Shown here one piece after another: positions 53,281 through 63,299 of a DNA stretch of 64,000 bases (positions are counted from its first letter, which is position 1; each line of letters starts with the position of its first letter). The notes below the pieces were generated by a model. The model was not told the DNA's origin and ran no database searches. It saw only the letters and a program-made list of their open reading frames with translations. A program made the translations under genes and the position numbers. The DNA comes from Mesorhizobium sp. M7A.F.Ca.US.008.03.1.1 (GTDB taxonomy: Bacteria > Pseudomonadota > Alphaproteobacteria > Rhizobiales > Rhizobiaceae), in NCBI RefSeq assembly GCF_003997495.1, contig NZ_RZRU01000009.1:186001-250000 (forward strand). Reading direction: 5' to 3'.

Positions 53281-53865
53281 CAGCCCGCGAGGTTCAGATG
53301 CCTCTAGTTGATCAACGTGTTTGCCACGTCCGTCCCGGGGCGAACAGCAACTGCATTCGACGAAATCTGAAATGGGTTGTTGTCATAGTTATTTGCGAGC
53401 CTCTGCGACCTGCGCAATTCGATGCCGTAGCTTTCAGGAGAGCGGCATACCGGGGTTGCTGAGACGATCGGTACGAGCGCGGTGTCGTGCCAAGTCGCCA
53501 AAGCGGGAGCGCTTGGCTGCGCTTGGTCAAGCTATTTATCCTAGCCGGGGAGATGAATTTGCCGAGAAACTGGGCTCGACGCCAGCGCCGGCTGTTCCGA
53601 AATTTCCGGCGACGTAGCGATCAACGAGGCGGCCTGATTACTAATCGGCCCGCATCCATCCCTGTGACCGCCGCCTAGAAGGCCGCATCCACGATCTTGC
53701 TGCTCGAAGCCGAGCATTCACGCTGTCGGGCAGCTCAACTGACATCCAGCATGTAGACTATCGAGAGGGGCAGCTTGTACTTCGGACCTCGTGTTGCAAG
53801 TCACGCATGTCGACCTAATGGGGCAGGTTAGAAGTTGTCTCAACCGCCTCACCTAGTGCGGACTA
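53281..53865. other. Gap without recognised gene
   Basis: No frame with recognisable features on either strand. Confidence 0.4.
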
Positions 53866-54040
53866 CTACGCGTTTTCGGCCGCCATGTTGACAGCCGATT
53901 CAGCAAGTTGTGTCAGCGCCTCGTCAGTCGCCTTCTCCTCTCCAAGCGTAATATTGAGGAGAGAAACCGCTCGCTCGAGCGCAACCCTTCAGCGCCCATG
54001 GCTTCGACAAGGTCACGAATATTCTTCGTGGATATTCAGT
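53866..54040 (-). pseudogene. C-terminal remnant of a ferritin-like DUF892 (YciE/YciF) protein
   Basis: The minus strand reads LLNITLGEEKATDEALTQLA then ESAVNMAAENA and stop, the conserved end of DUF892 proteins (EETLDEEKATDE...LAES). Upstream, NIRDLVEAMGAEG continues it in another frame, so one frameshift plus loss of the N-terminal helices. Confidence 0.6.
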
Positions 54041-54168
54041 GTGGTCTACAAGCTTCCGTGCCAGCACTCCGAATGCTAATCTATAATCTTCATAGGTAAG
54101 AGCCTTCTATGTAGTCACAACGGTAGCTTGCGAAACGGTCTTCCGGATTTGCGCATGTTAAGCGGCCG

Positions 54169-55683
54169 TCATGTACCGCAGAATGTCTGTAGGACGCGTT
54201 CATCCGGGCGTGGCGGGTCAGCATAGCGTTCCATTCCCGGCTGCTCATCGAAGGGCCGGCTGATGACCCTCAGAATCTCCTCGAAAGGTGTGAAGTCGCC
54301 GCCCAGCGCCGCCTGAATCATCGCCTCGATGCGATGGTTGCGAGGAATGAATTTGGGGTTCATAGAATCCATGGCAGAGCGGCGCGTGGCCGTATCGGCT
54401 GCTTCGCTTGCAATCCGTTCGCGCCACCGCGCCGACCAGGCATCGAATGCGCCTGGATTCTGAAACAACTGCCGCGCCGTGCCCTGAGCATCCGGAGCGT
54501 CGAGGTCCTCGCCCAGACGCCGGAAGCCGAGCGTAAAGTCCGCTTCGCCGCGAGCTAGTACATCCAGAAAATCAGCCGCGAGCTGCAAGTCGCCTTCCGC
54601 CTCGGTCAGCAATCCGAGTTTTCCGCGGAAGCCGCGCTGCAAGACAGTCTCATAGGAGGACTGGAAAGACCCAAGCACCTCATCGGCTTCAGAGACGGCT
54701 TCATTCTCGTCCGTGCTCAAGAGCGGCAGCAGTGTCTCGGCAAAGCGCGCAAGGTTCCATGTCGCGACACGAGGCTGGTTGGCATAGGCATAGCGGCCGA
54801 CACGGTCGATCGAACTAAACACCGCGCTCGGGTCATAGGCGTCCATGAAGGCGCATGGGCCATAGTCGATCGTCTCGCCCGAGATCGCCATGTTGTCGGT
54901 GTTCATGACGCCATGGATGAAGCCGACCAGCATCCAGCGCGCCATCAGATCGGCCTGTGCAGCGACAACGGCCTCCAGCAAAGCGCGGTACGGCCGCGCT
55001 TGACCCGCCAGCTGCGGGAAGTGGCGCTGAATGGCATAGTCGGCGAGGATCCTGAGCCCCCCGGTGTCGTGGCGCGCAGCGAAATATTGGAAGGTGCCTA
55101 TCCGGATATGGCTGGCCGCCACTCTTGTAAGGACAGCGCCGGGCAGCTGGACCTCGCGATAGACCGGGTCACCGGTGAGCACAGCCGCCAAGCATCGCGT
55201 CGTAGGAATGCCCAGCGCGGCCATTGCTTCGCTGACGACATATTCGCGCAGGACCGGGCCGAGCGCTGCGCGGCCGTCACCGTTGCGCGAGAACCGCGTC
55301 GGTCCCGATCCCTTCAACTGGATGTCACGGCGAATGCCGTTGACGTCCACCACTTCGCCAAGCAGCAGAGCGCGCCCGTCGCCGAGCTGAGGCACGAAGT
55401 TTCCGAACTGGTGACCTGCATAGGCCAGGGCGATTGCTTGCATGCCTGCCGGAAATCTGTTGCCAGCGAGCATATCCACTCCGTCCGGGCCGGTAAGCTG
55501 GTCGGCATCGAGCCCGAGTTCCTTGGCAAGGGGCCTGTTGAACCGGATCAGCCTGGGTTTGGACACCGGCTTCGGATCTGTTTGCGCGAAGAAGCGCTCC
55601 GGCAGTTGCGCATAGCTGTTGCTGAGGGCGGGAGGCCCCATCTTAATCGCTTGGGGTTGTTCAGCGGTCGCAGGTGACGTCAT
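54169..55683 (-). CDS. selO: SelO/YdiU-family protein adenylyltransferase
   Basis: Pseudokinase-fold AMPylator of 504 residues that modifies redox-related proteins in other bacteria. Seen: AYAGHQFGNFVPQLGDGRAL, DIQLKGSGPTRFSRNGDGRA, GVMNTDNMAISGETIDYGPC and NPKFIPRNHRIEAMIQAA. Family length (about 480-520) is met. No close neighbours in an operon. Confidence 0.93.
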   Translation of the reverse strand: MTSPATAEQPQAIKMGPPALSNSYAQLPERFFAQTDPKPVSKPRLIRFNRPLAKELGLDADQLTGPDGVDMLAGNRFPAGMQAIALAYAGHQFGNFVPQLGDGRALLLGEVVDVNGIRRDIQLKGSGPTRFSRNGDGRAALGPVLREYVVSEAMAALGIPTTRCLAAVLTGDPVYREVQLPGAVLTRVAASHIRIGTFQYFAARHDTGGLRILADYAIQRHFPQLAGQARPYRALLEAVVAAQADLMARWMLVGFIHGVMNTDNMAISGETIDYGPCAFMDAYDPSAVFSSIDRVGRYAYANQPRVATWNLARFAETLLPLLSTDENEAVSEADEVLGSFQSSYETVLQRGFRGKLGLLTEAEGDLQLAADFLDVLARGEADFTLGFRRLGEDLDAPDAQGTARQLFQNPGAFDAWSARWRERIASEAADTATRRSAMDSMNPKFIPRNHRIEAMIQAALGGDFTPFEEILRVISRPFDEQPGMERYADPPRPDERVLQTFCGT

Positions 55684-56345
55684 GACAATCTGACTCTAGA
55701 AGGGAGGGGGCCCACAGCTCCCGCTTCCAGGAGCCTGTGTTCATTTGTGGATATAGGGACGCAACTTCGCTGGTACATCCGGGTCCATCAGGCCGGCACC
55801 AGATAAAAGTTGGGAACCGCTCGCCTACATCGCGGTTCGGGGCTACCATGGGACGACAGGCGACACCGGCAAGCTGACCCCCTTCTGCAGTGTCGATCAC
55901 CGATAGACCTTGCGAATCCATTCTGCCGTTGTCCATGACGACGATCTTGTCGGCCGTCGTCATAGGCGTACGGACGGCAGGCCCTTCGCCGTGCCGCCCC
56001 CGCCGCCGCGGGGCTGATGCGACCGGCCGGACTCGGCCAAAAAGGCGTCTTACCTGCAGCGAGAAATCTGGCCTTGCGCGTGCCGTTGCCGACCGCGCGA
56101 TTTACACGTACGCCCGTCAGATTTTCCAGGAAGGCAGTCACGACAGCTTCTTAGCCAGTCCTAACATGGCCGGACCAAGCTGTTTCAGAGCCAGATACCA
56201 AAACTAGATCAAGCGTAGTGCACCTCGCCAACAAGCCACCTGAGGTCCGTCCGCTTAATGTCGCTACACGGTTGACGAGCGGCTATCTATTATAGCCACT
56301 CTTTGGTCTACCAGGCGTCTCCAAAAATCCGGCCAGGTAGGGAAT
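55684..56345. other. Decayed stretch with ABC-transporter ATPase trace
   Basis: On the minus strand near 55910-55970 the frame MTTADKIVVMDNGRM matches the segment just after the H-loop of sugar-type ABC ATPases (HDQVEAMTxADxIVVMxxGR), but nothing before or after fits. Otherwise no genes seen. Confidence 0.4.
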
Positions 56346-56371
56346 GGAACTTTCTGCCGATCAGTGGGCTT
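56346..56371 (+). promoter_or_regulatory. EcfG-like promoter before lipoprotein gene
   Basis: GGAAC (56346-56350), 17 bases, GCTT (56368-56371), 36 bases before the lipoprotein ATG. Confidence 0.35.
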
Positions 56372-56407
56372 TCGGATACGTTCGTCGGAGACGATGTGGA
56401 GAAATAT

Positions 56408-56905
56408 ATGCGGAACCTTATGCTGGCCTTCGCAGCACTTGCCCTAGCCGCGTGCCAATCGGCTCCTGAACCGCCGCAATCCGCCCCTATCGCACCTGCT
56501 ACCGTTCCCTCCCAACCCGCCTTGGATCCTGCCGTTGTTCCGCCTGTCCAGCCAATCATGGATCAAGCCGTGACAATCACTCCTCCTTCAAAGGGCGTTC
56601 CAACAAAGTACGCTGCTTTTTCGGGCAATTGGGCCGGACGATTGGAAGGCACATATGAAGGTAAACTGGCTGTTCAATCTGTTTCTTCGAAGGGAAAGGT
56701 GACCGTAACCTACGCGTGGGGAATTCTGGGCGATAACAATCCGGGAGAGGCCGCAGGCGAAGGTAAAATTGTAGGGACTACGTTGAAGTTGGGGCGCCTC
56801 CCGAATGGCGCGGACGTCAGTTTTATGATGTTGCCCGACGGAACGCTGGCCGGAACCCATACGCTCGCCGGCCAGACCTATACGGGCATGTTCATCAGAC
56901 AATGA
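56408..56905 (+). CDS. Hypothetical lipoprotein, 165 residues
   Basis: Lipoprotein signal MRNLMLAFAALALAACQSAP with lipobox LAAC (cysteine 16), a proline-rich linker (about 17-65), then a beta-rich domain (FSGNWAGRLEGTYEGKLAVQ; LAGTHTLAGQTYTGMFIRQ). ATG 56408 follows GGAGA. No named family recognised. Confidence 0.72.
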   Translation: MRNLMLAFAALALAACQSAPEPPQSAPIAPATVPSQPALDPAVVPPVQPIMDQAVTITPPSKGVPTKYAAFSGNWAGRLEGTYEGKLAVQSVSSKGKVTVTYAWGILGDNNPGEAAGEGKIVGTTLKLGRLPNGADVSFMMLPDGTLAGTHTLAGQTYTGMFIRQ

Positions 56906-57560
56906 TCAAAGAAGATACGGTCGCGCTCCTGCGGTTTTCATCCGAGCGCGCCATTGGATCATCTCGATATAGCGGCCCTTCGCCTCCGCAAGTGGCGCGG
57001 GCTTTGCAGCAGCCGGCCACCACCTAGATCGTCAGCGTGTTGGGCTTGAACATGGATGGCCAGGCCAGGCCGGCGTCGATCGGCAATGAGAGCTCATCCA
57101 CACCAATTCCATGGACGGCATGTCGTTGGCGATGACGGATTCAGTTCGAGACAATGCTGAACCAGGCGTCAACATCTTAGTCTAGGCGAGGGCTGCTACC
57201 TGCCGCTGAGGGCTCGCTACTTTGAGCAAAGCGACCAGTTCGGTCTAGGGAAAAATCAGTGTTCGAGATAGGTGCGGTAGGACCGGTGATGGCAGAAGCC
57301 CCAGCGGCTTCCTTCAGCGACCGGCCCGATGCTAATGCTGTTGCAAGCCGGGCTTCGGCGGAGTCGCGTCGAACAGGCTACGCACATGCACGGCGAACCA
57401 TCAGGGTTGAAGCGGCCAACTTCCTCATACCATGATCACCGCGCATCGATCTAACGCCAGACCGTAGGGGCCGGTATCGACGAATGGCGCCACCGACGGC
57501 AGCAGCCGCCCCAAGTCGGATCGCTGGTGAACAGATGGGACCCGCAACGTTCCGCCGGTC
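56906..57560. other. Gap without recognised gene
   Basis: No convincing frames; possibly the degraded 5' part of the autotransporter that follows. Confidence 0.35.
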
Positions 57561-58192
57561 CCCGGCACGACGCCGTCCGGCAGCAAGCGGGCATCGGCGA
57601 CGATTGTCTCTACGCGGCGAGGACTGCAGGGTTGCGGCGGACGCCAATCTGGGCGACGCCGCCGGCGGCTTGAGCCTGGCCGACGGCACGACGCTGAGGA
57701 CCACCGCGGCCTTCACCTCGGCGCGCAACATCACCCTGACCTCGGGTACTGGGATGGTCCAGACCGATGCGGACCGCACTCTGTCGGGCCCGATCGCCGG
57801 TGCCGGAAGACTTAGCAAGATTGGCGCTGGGACGCTCACGCTCGCCGGCACCAATACCTACGCTGGGCCGACCATGGTGACAGCCGGCGAGCTCTATGTC
57901 GATGGCGACAACAGCGCGTCAACCGGGGCAGTGTCGGTCGCAAGCGGCGCAACCCTCCGCGGCAAGGCATGATCGGCGCCGACGTCAAGGTGGCGGACAG
58001 CGCGACCCTGCCGCCTGGCTCGGCCGATGGCACGCCAGGCACGCCGGCGCCGGCAACCTCAGTCTATCCGGCGGCTCGACCCTCAACTATTTTCGGGAAG
58101 GCGAACGTCGCCGCCGGAGCGCTCAACGTCCTGAACACGGTCAAGGGGCCTGTCGTAACGGTCGCAACAAGCAGAGCCATGGCATGGGCATA
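57561..58192 (+). pseudogene. Autotransporter passenger remnant with frameshifts
   Basis: Frame 1 (to 57972) carries the autotransporter-associated repeat SKIGAGTLTLAGTNTYAGPT then VTAGELYVDGD; frame 2 continues with IGADVKVADSATLPPGS and NVAAGALNVLNTVKG, with AGNLSLSGGSTLNYF in a third frame. No signal peptide and no C-terminal beta-barrel. Several frameshifts; clearly dead. Confidence 0.7.
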
Positions 58193-58394
58193 GCCGTTCT
58201 CATGAAAATGGCGACGTGTTGGTTCCCGAAGTGCCGGGGCAGCGTCATGAGGCTGCTGTACGCTAAAAAAACTGCTGGACCGTTAGCTAAAGAGACAACA
58301 ATGGCACACAGCGTTCCTCTGAAGCCTTCTAACGATCAATTGTAGGCGCAATCTGGGGCGGCGCTCCTTCGCCGCGCCGGCAGTGGGCATGACC

Positions 58395-61064
58395 TTACCC
58401 GGCTGCCAACCATTTGCGCGATTGGGCAAACGCCGTGAACGCCTTGGCCTCCATCGGGCGACCAAAAAAATAGCCCTGCAGAATATCGCAGCCTAGCTCC
58501 TTCAGGATACGCGCGTGGTCGTTCGTCTCGACACCCTCGGCAATGACTTCGATGCCGAGCGATTTGCCGATCTCAATGATGGACGAGACCAGTTGACGCT
58601 GCGGGATAGACTGGGTGACGGGCGTGATCAGTTGACGGTCGATCTTGAGCCGGCGCGGCTGCAGCTTGAGCAAGGACACTATCGAGGCATGGCCAGTGCC
58701 GAAGTCATCGATCTCAATGTCGATGCCAAGTTCCTTTATGTGCTCTAGGTTCCACGTGACCAGGTCGTCATTATCATCGAGGAAGATGGACTCAACCAGC
58801 TCAAACGAAACGGTTCCTTTCTTGATGGCAAGTTTGCGCAAGCCCTGGATCAGATCCTTGTCCTCCAAGCGCTTGGCGGAGACATTGACCGAGACGTGCG
58901 GAATGTTGAGACCGCTGCTCGACCAGTGCTCGAAATTCTCTAGCGCCTGTTCAAGGACCGCGCGATCGATGACTGCCACGACATTAAGTTCTTCGGCTAC
59001 TTTGAGATAATTTTGAGGCGCCAGGATGCCGCGTGTTGGATGCTTCCAGCGCGACAACGCCTCTACTCCGACGATCTCGAGCGTGCTGGCGTCGAACTGC
59101 GGCTGATAGTATGTCGTGAATTCGGCGCGCTCCAGCCCGCCCAGAATTTCGTCGGCTATTTGCTTGGTCCGCACGATCTCGCTTTGCAGCTCTTCGTCAA
59201 AGAACTCGTGTCGATTGCGACCACGGCCCTTCGCCCGGTAAAGAGCGAGATCGGCGTTGACCAGCAGTTGCTTGGATTCGGTTCCGGCGGCGATTCCGAT
59301 GCTCACTCCGAACCGGCACGGATTGCCCAGAAAATCGACCGGCCGGCGCATCTGTGTGATGATGCGGTCGGCGAGTGCGGAAAGTTGCTTGTCATCACGC
59401 CCATGGCTCACCACGACGAACTCGTCACCGCCAATGCGTGCAACAAAATCACCGGGAGTCGTGTTGACCTTGATGACCTTGGAAGCGTGCACCAGCATAG
59501 CGTCACCCGCCGCGTGGCCCAGCGTATCATTGATCTGCTTGAATCGGTCGAGGTCCAGATGCAGCAGTGCCGTACGGGTGTCCTTCTCGCTGTTTTCCGC
59601 AAGCAACTCATCGAGATAGCGACGGTTGGGCAGATCCGTCAGCGGATCATGCAGCGCCACATGCTCGACATGTGCTTTGGCGACCTTGAGTTCGGCATTC
59701 TTCGATTCTGACAGCTGGCGCTCGCGCATGAGCGTCTCGTTGAGCCGCACATCGCTGGTCACGTCCCACTCGGCCCCAATCATCTTTGGCGTGCCGCCGA
59801 TGTCCTGGAAGAAAGCTGCGCGCGTGCGCACGTGGCGGATGCCGCCCTCCGCAAGCAGGACTCGGTATTGCGAGGAATAGGGTCCTTTGCTCTCTGCGGC
59901 CGACTCAAACTCCTGGAGCGCGCGGTTGAAATCGTCGGGATGAATGGCCGAAGCCCAGTCATCATAGCCCCGCGGTTTGCCATCGGATGGCTTGCCGTAG
60001 ATCTGGTTGACGCGGTCATCCCATAGCAGCTCTTTTGTGGCCAGGTCGTGCTCCCACACGCCAATCCCAGAAGCTTCCAGAGCCAGCTCAAGACGGCCGG
60101 ACAAGCGTCTGAGCTCGGCATAGTTTTTCTGTCTCTCGCCAAACAGCCGCCCGGCCACCAGGATCGGCAGCACCACCAGGGCGCCGGCAAAGCCTATGAG
60201 CCCCCGCAAAATCCAGGCATTCTTTGGAGTGGCTGGCCAGCCCCCCTTCGGTATAGCTGAAATCACCCAAGAGCCCGAAGGCAGTTGCACATCTGCCGAC
60301 ACTGGCTTGCCGGCGAGGACATTGTCTTCCCCGAAGAAACGTTTGCCGCCCCCGCCTAGCGCGTCGATCCCCGTCAGCGCGACGTCGATGTCCAGCCCGG
60401 GGTCATTCAGGCCGCTTGCCGCGTAGAGCTGGTCGACATCGATGACGGCCGAGATGATGCCCCAGAAGCGGCTGCCGCCGCCCGCCGTCGGCACAAAGAC
60501 CGGAATGCGGCCGACAAAGCCCCGCCCTCCCTGGGCCAGGTCGACAGGACCTGCCAGCACAAGAACGCCGAGGTCACGCGCGCGAAGCGCGGCCGTCCGT
60601 TGCGCCTCGCTCTTTCGGTAATTGAGCCCGATCGCCTTCTGGTTGCCTTCCATGGGATACATCAGCGAGATGACGAGATCGGGAGCACCAGCGATGTTGC
60701 GCAGCTGCGATCTCTGTTGGAACAGGTTGCTGGCAAGGGAGGCAAATCTCTGCTGTCCCATATACGGCTCCGTAACGACGGCCGAGACCAGGCCCTGAAC
60801 GAGTTGGAGGTTACCGTTCACATTGCCTTCGAGCTTGGCCCGGATGATGTTGACCTTGGCCTGAACTTCGGCGCGCGCGAGCTGGTCGGAGACTTTCGTG
60901 TTCTGCAAGTCGGCAAGAATCGCGCCAATCACAAGCACGGCGATCGCAATTGCCGCCGGCAGATTGGCCGTTGAAAAAACCGCCTTTCTTACGCCCTGGA
61001 AATCAAAAATTGCTCTTTCCGATCCACCCAATTGCGTTTCCTTGACAACAATCCCACCGGTCAA
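58395..61064 (-). CDS. CHASE-PAS-GGDEF-EAL membrane protein
   Basis: Cyclic-di-GMP enzyme of 889 residues. N-terminal helix (about 35-52), periplasmic CHASE-type sensor (about 60-285), second helix (about 290-310), PAS (about 325-455), GGDEF (about 480-620; RIGGDEF with GGDEF at 545-549) and EAL (about 640-885; EAL at 668-670, DDFGTGHAS, AEGVE). Both catalytic motifs are intact, so it may make or degrade c-di-GMP; the net activity is unknown. Confidence 0.93.
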   Translation of the reverse strand: MTGGIVVKETQLGGSERAIFDFQGVRKAVFSTANLPAAIAIAVLVIGAILADLQNTKVSDQLARAEVQAKVNIIRAKLEGNVNGNLQLVQGLVSAVVTEPYMGQQRFASLASNLFQQRSQLRNIAGAPDLVISLMYPMEGNQKAIGLNYRKSEAQRTAALRARDLGVLVLAGPVDLAQGGRGFVGRIPVFVPTAGGGSRFWGIISAVIDVDQLYAASGLNDPGLDIDVALTGIDALGGGGKRFFGEDNVLAGKPVSADVQLPSGSWVISAIPKGGWPATPKNAWILRGLIGFAGALVVLPILVAGRLFGERQKNYAELRRLSGRLELALEASGIGVWEHDLATKELLWDDRVNQIYGKPSDGKPRGYDDWASAIHPDDFNRALQEFESAAESKGPYSSQYRVLLAEGGIRHVRTRAAFFQDIGGTPKMIGAEWDVTSDVRLNETLMRERQLSESKNAELKVAKAHVEHVALHDPLTDLPNRRYLDELLAENSEKDTRTALLHLDLDRFKQINDTLGHAAGDAMLVHASKVIKVNTTPGDFVARIGGDEFVVVSHGRDDKQLSALADRIITQMRRPVDFLGNPCRFGVSIGIAAGTESKQLLVNADLALYRAKGRGRNRHEFFDEELQSEIVRTKQIADEILGGLERAEFTTYYQPQFDASTLEIVGVEALSRWKHPTRGILAPQNYLKVAEELNVVAVIDRAVLEQALENFEHWSSSGLNIPHVSVNVSAKRLEDKDLIQGLRKLAIKKGTVSFELVESIFLDDNDDLVTWNLEHIKELGIDIEIDDFGTGHASIVSLLKLQPRRLKIDRQLITPVTQSIPQRQLVSSIIEIGKSLGIEVIAEGVETNDHARILKELGCDILQGYFFGRPMEAKAFTAFAQSRKWLAAG

Positions 61065-61853
61065 ACTAGGAGGAACTGCTTAAATTTAGACTTCCACGGT
61101 TCATAAAAGCTTCCGGTCTCTGCCCAAGTTCCGAAAGGCTGCACTTGGGCATTCGCGTTTCCTTGTTGACGACGCGCAAAGGCTCCAGCAAAACTCTTGA
61201 TGAAACCTTCGACCCAGCGGTCGCTTCTGCGCTCGTGCGGAAGGCGGTTTGGAGTTCTCCTCACTCGAGTGCCACCCCGGCGCCATCGCCTACATGCTCG
61301 AGCTTACGATCTTTCGACGGAGGCCACTCGAAAAACAGTGTTTCTGCAAAGCCCTCGGCGAGACAGGCGCCCCGCAAGCACGCTCTGCCCGCCTGAGACA
61401 GCCGTGCAGGAACAGTGCCTGCCACGGTCACGCCGGAGATCGGCAGGCTCGCACCGACGGTGGTATGATCGCGAGACCCTTGCACTGAGGCAAGCGCCAG
61501 TCTGCAGCCCTGATCCTGGCCGGAGTACGCTGGTGACCATCGTCGGGCCGGCCGGTGCAACGCCCGCCAATGGCTTGGCGATTGGCTTCGTCGTAGGGAC
61601 CGATCGCACCCGGCTATCGGTGATAATTCACCGGATGCGGGACGGAAGATTGCGGACGAACAACGGCATAATCGCGCCCCCCGACGATGCCGTTGCAACC
61701 TTCAACTCAAAAGAGAACGTTCGGGAAGACGATCATCCGCGTTCAGCCAGGATATGCCCTGTGTCAAATCCGATTGCCCTCCCAAGTTGGGTTTCCTGTG
61801 TGAAATGGCGACGGCATGATTGCCGGCTGCTCCCGCGCGTCCATAGTCGCTTC
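61065..61853. other. Gap without recognised gene
   Basis: A long + frame crosses this region but its sequence is arginine/proline-rich and unlike a protein. Only the part after 61854 looks real. Confidence 0.45.
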
Positions 61854-62255
61854 ATGAATGCGCAATACGTTGAACTCGTCTTGTTTGAGCAGTCGCTGTC
61901 ATATCTAGGCAGTATGAATCGCCCGTTTTCCGATCGGGTGGAAGACGCGGCCGAAAAGACCGCCGGCTCGGTGCTGTTCGACGTCCGTGTCGATGGCGAC
62001 CGGCGATTTCAAAGAATTGCGGCTATTGGATATGGCGCGGACGGCACTGTTGCAATTGCCTTGGGCAAAGACGGACACCTTATTTCGGCGCCCATTGATG
62101 GAGGCGAGGCCTTGATTGCCGAAATAGCGGCCTGGTTCTCGCTGAGCATGGCCGAGCAGTCATCTAACAGCTACAATGATGCCCCTGCCAGACTCCTGGC
62201 GAATCTGCGAAAGGCAGGCATCCTCGATTGCAATGGCCGCACGGGCGCCAAGTAG
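61854..62255 (+). CDS. Hypothetical protein, about 133 residues
   Basis: MNAQYVELVLFEQSLSYLGS, FDVRVDGDRRFQRIAAIGYG, DGTVAIALGKDGHLISAPID. Residue use is protein-like. The start at 61854 is uncertain; ATG 61914 (MNRPFSDRVEDAAEK) is also possible. No family recognised. Confidence 0.5.
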   Translation: MNAQYVELVLFEQSLSYLGSMNRPFSDRVEDAAEKTAGSVLFDVRVDGDRRFQRIAAIGYGADGTVAIALGKDGHLISAPIDGGEALIAEIAAWFSLSMAEQSSNSYNDAPARLLANLRKAGILDCNGRTGAK

Positions 62256-62372
62256 TTGCCGTCGAATGGCGCGCTCGGCTAGGCGCGCGCCCCGAGTTGA
62301 GGCGCTTACCAAGACCCTTTTGGAAACCAGCGGCGAGGCATCATCGCCACGTCGGGCGGATTGCTGACGTTG

Positions 62373-63299
62373 TCAGTGGGAATGCCTCTTGCCAGAACTG
62401 ACAGGCGTTTGGGCAGAAGTGATCATTTTCTGAAATTCCGAGAGAATCTCGGGGAAACTCTGCGCGAGATATCGAACAACACGGGCGTTCTCCAGCAACC
62501 GGCAGAGATACCCGCTGGCCACCACCAGATCCAGGTGGTCGGATCCGTAGCTCTTCTCGACAAGCTGGTATTCCTTATCGAGTTTGGTTGATTCGTTCTC
62601 CATCAATGCGACCTGCGCATCGCTCAGTCCGGCTAGCTTTTTCGGCTGCGACGTATCGGCAAGCTGTGAGGGCGAGGTCGCGCCGACCAGCGATTTTGCG
62701 TAGTTGATCGAGAACTTGTTCATGGCGATCATCAGTTGCGCCGCCTCGATCTGACGCACGGCTGCCAGCTTTCGCAGTTCGATAAACGTGTTGGTGGGAA
62801 CGAAGCGGTCCTTGAGCATGTCGATCGCTTCCGGGCAGATCCCTTTCAGCAGATGCTTTTTAAGCCTGATTTGGCCGATGTTGACATTGAGGGTTCTCGC
62901 GATGGTCTCTTCCGGGACGCCGCTGTCGATGGCCTTCAGGATCATGAAGTGTTCCTGGATCGTCGCGAGCCGGCTTACCCGTTTGTTGTAGGTGAATGCC
63001 TCGTCATCGTTGGCGACCAAACAATCAACCTCAGTGACGCCCATCTCCCGCAAGATCTCGATGCGCATGTGGCCGTCGACCAAGAGGCACTTTCCCGGCG
63101 TGTCCTTGTCCCTTGCGACTACGGGCAGTTCCACCAGTCCGATCTCGCGAACGGACGACCTGACCTGTAGGTACTTTGGAGTTTCCCTGGCGCTTTCGGT
63201 GATCAGGTGAAGCGGCTGGATGTCTTCAAACCGAAGGCGGATTGTATCGCGCTCAAAAGCGGATTTTACGTCCGGAAGGGTAGGATGCTTTGTGGTCAT
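62373..63299 (-). CDS. ParB/RepB-like DNA-binding protein 1
   Basis: Protein of 308 residues: ParB N-terminal domain (about 20-105; CLLVDGHMRIEILREMGVTE), KorB/ParB-type HTH (about 125-160; EETIARTLNVNIGQIRLKKH) and a RepB-type C-terminal part (FIELRKLAAVRQIEAAQLMI). Its ATG overlaps the stop of the upstream paralogue (ATGA). No parA/repA is visible, so a role in partition is not proved; accessory DNA-element regulation is possible. Confidence 0.85.
   Translation of the reverse strand: MTTKHPTLPDVKSAFERDTIRLRFEDIQPLHLITESARETPKYLQVRSSVREIGLVELPVVARDKDTPGKCLLVDGHMRIEILREMGVTEVDCLVANDDEAFTYNKRVSRLATIQEHFMILKAIDSGVPEETIARTLNVNIGQIRLKKHLLKGICPEAIDMLKDRFVPTNTFIELRKLAAVRQIEAAQLMIAMNKFSINYAKSLVGATSPSQLADTSQPKKLAGLSDAQVALMENESTKLDKEYQLVEKSYGSDHLDLVVASGYLCRLLENARVVRYLAQSFPEILSEFQKMITSAQTPVSSGKRHSH

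Noticed and set aside
55788..56141. Minus-strand frames after selO as an ABC-transporter gene
   Set aside because: Only a 15-residue stretch after the H-loop fits; Walker A/B and signature motifs are absent, so it is mentioned only as a trace.
61197..61853. Long plus-strand open frame before the 133-residue hypothetical gene
   Set aside because: Arg/Pro-rich composition unlike neighbouring proteins; only the part from 61854 has protein-like residue use.
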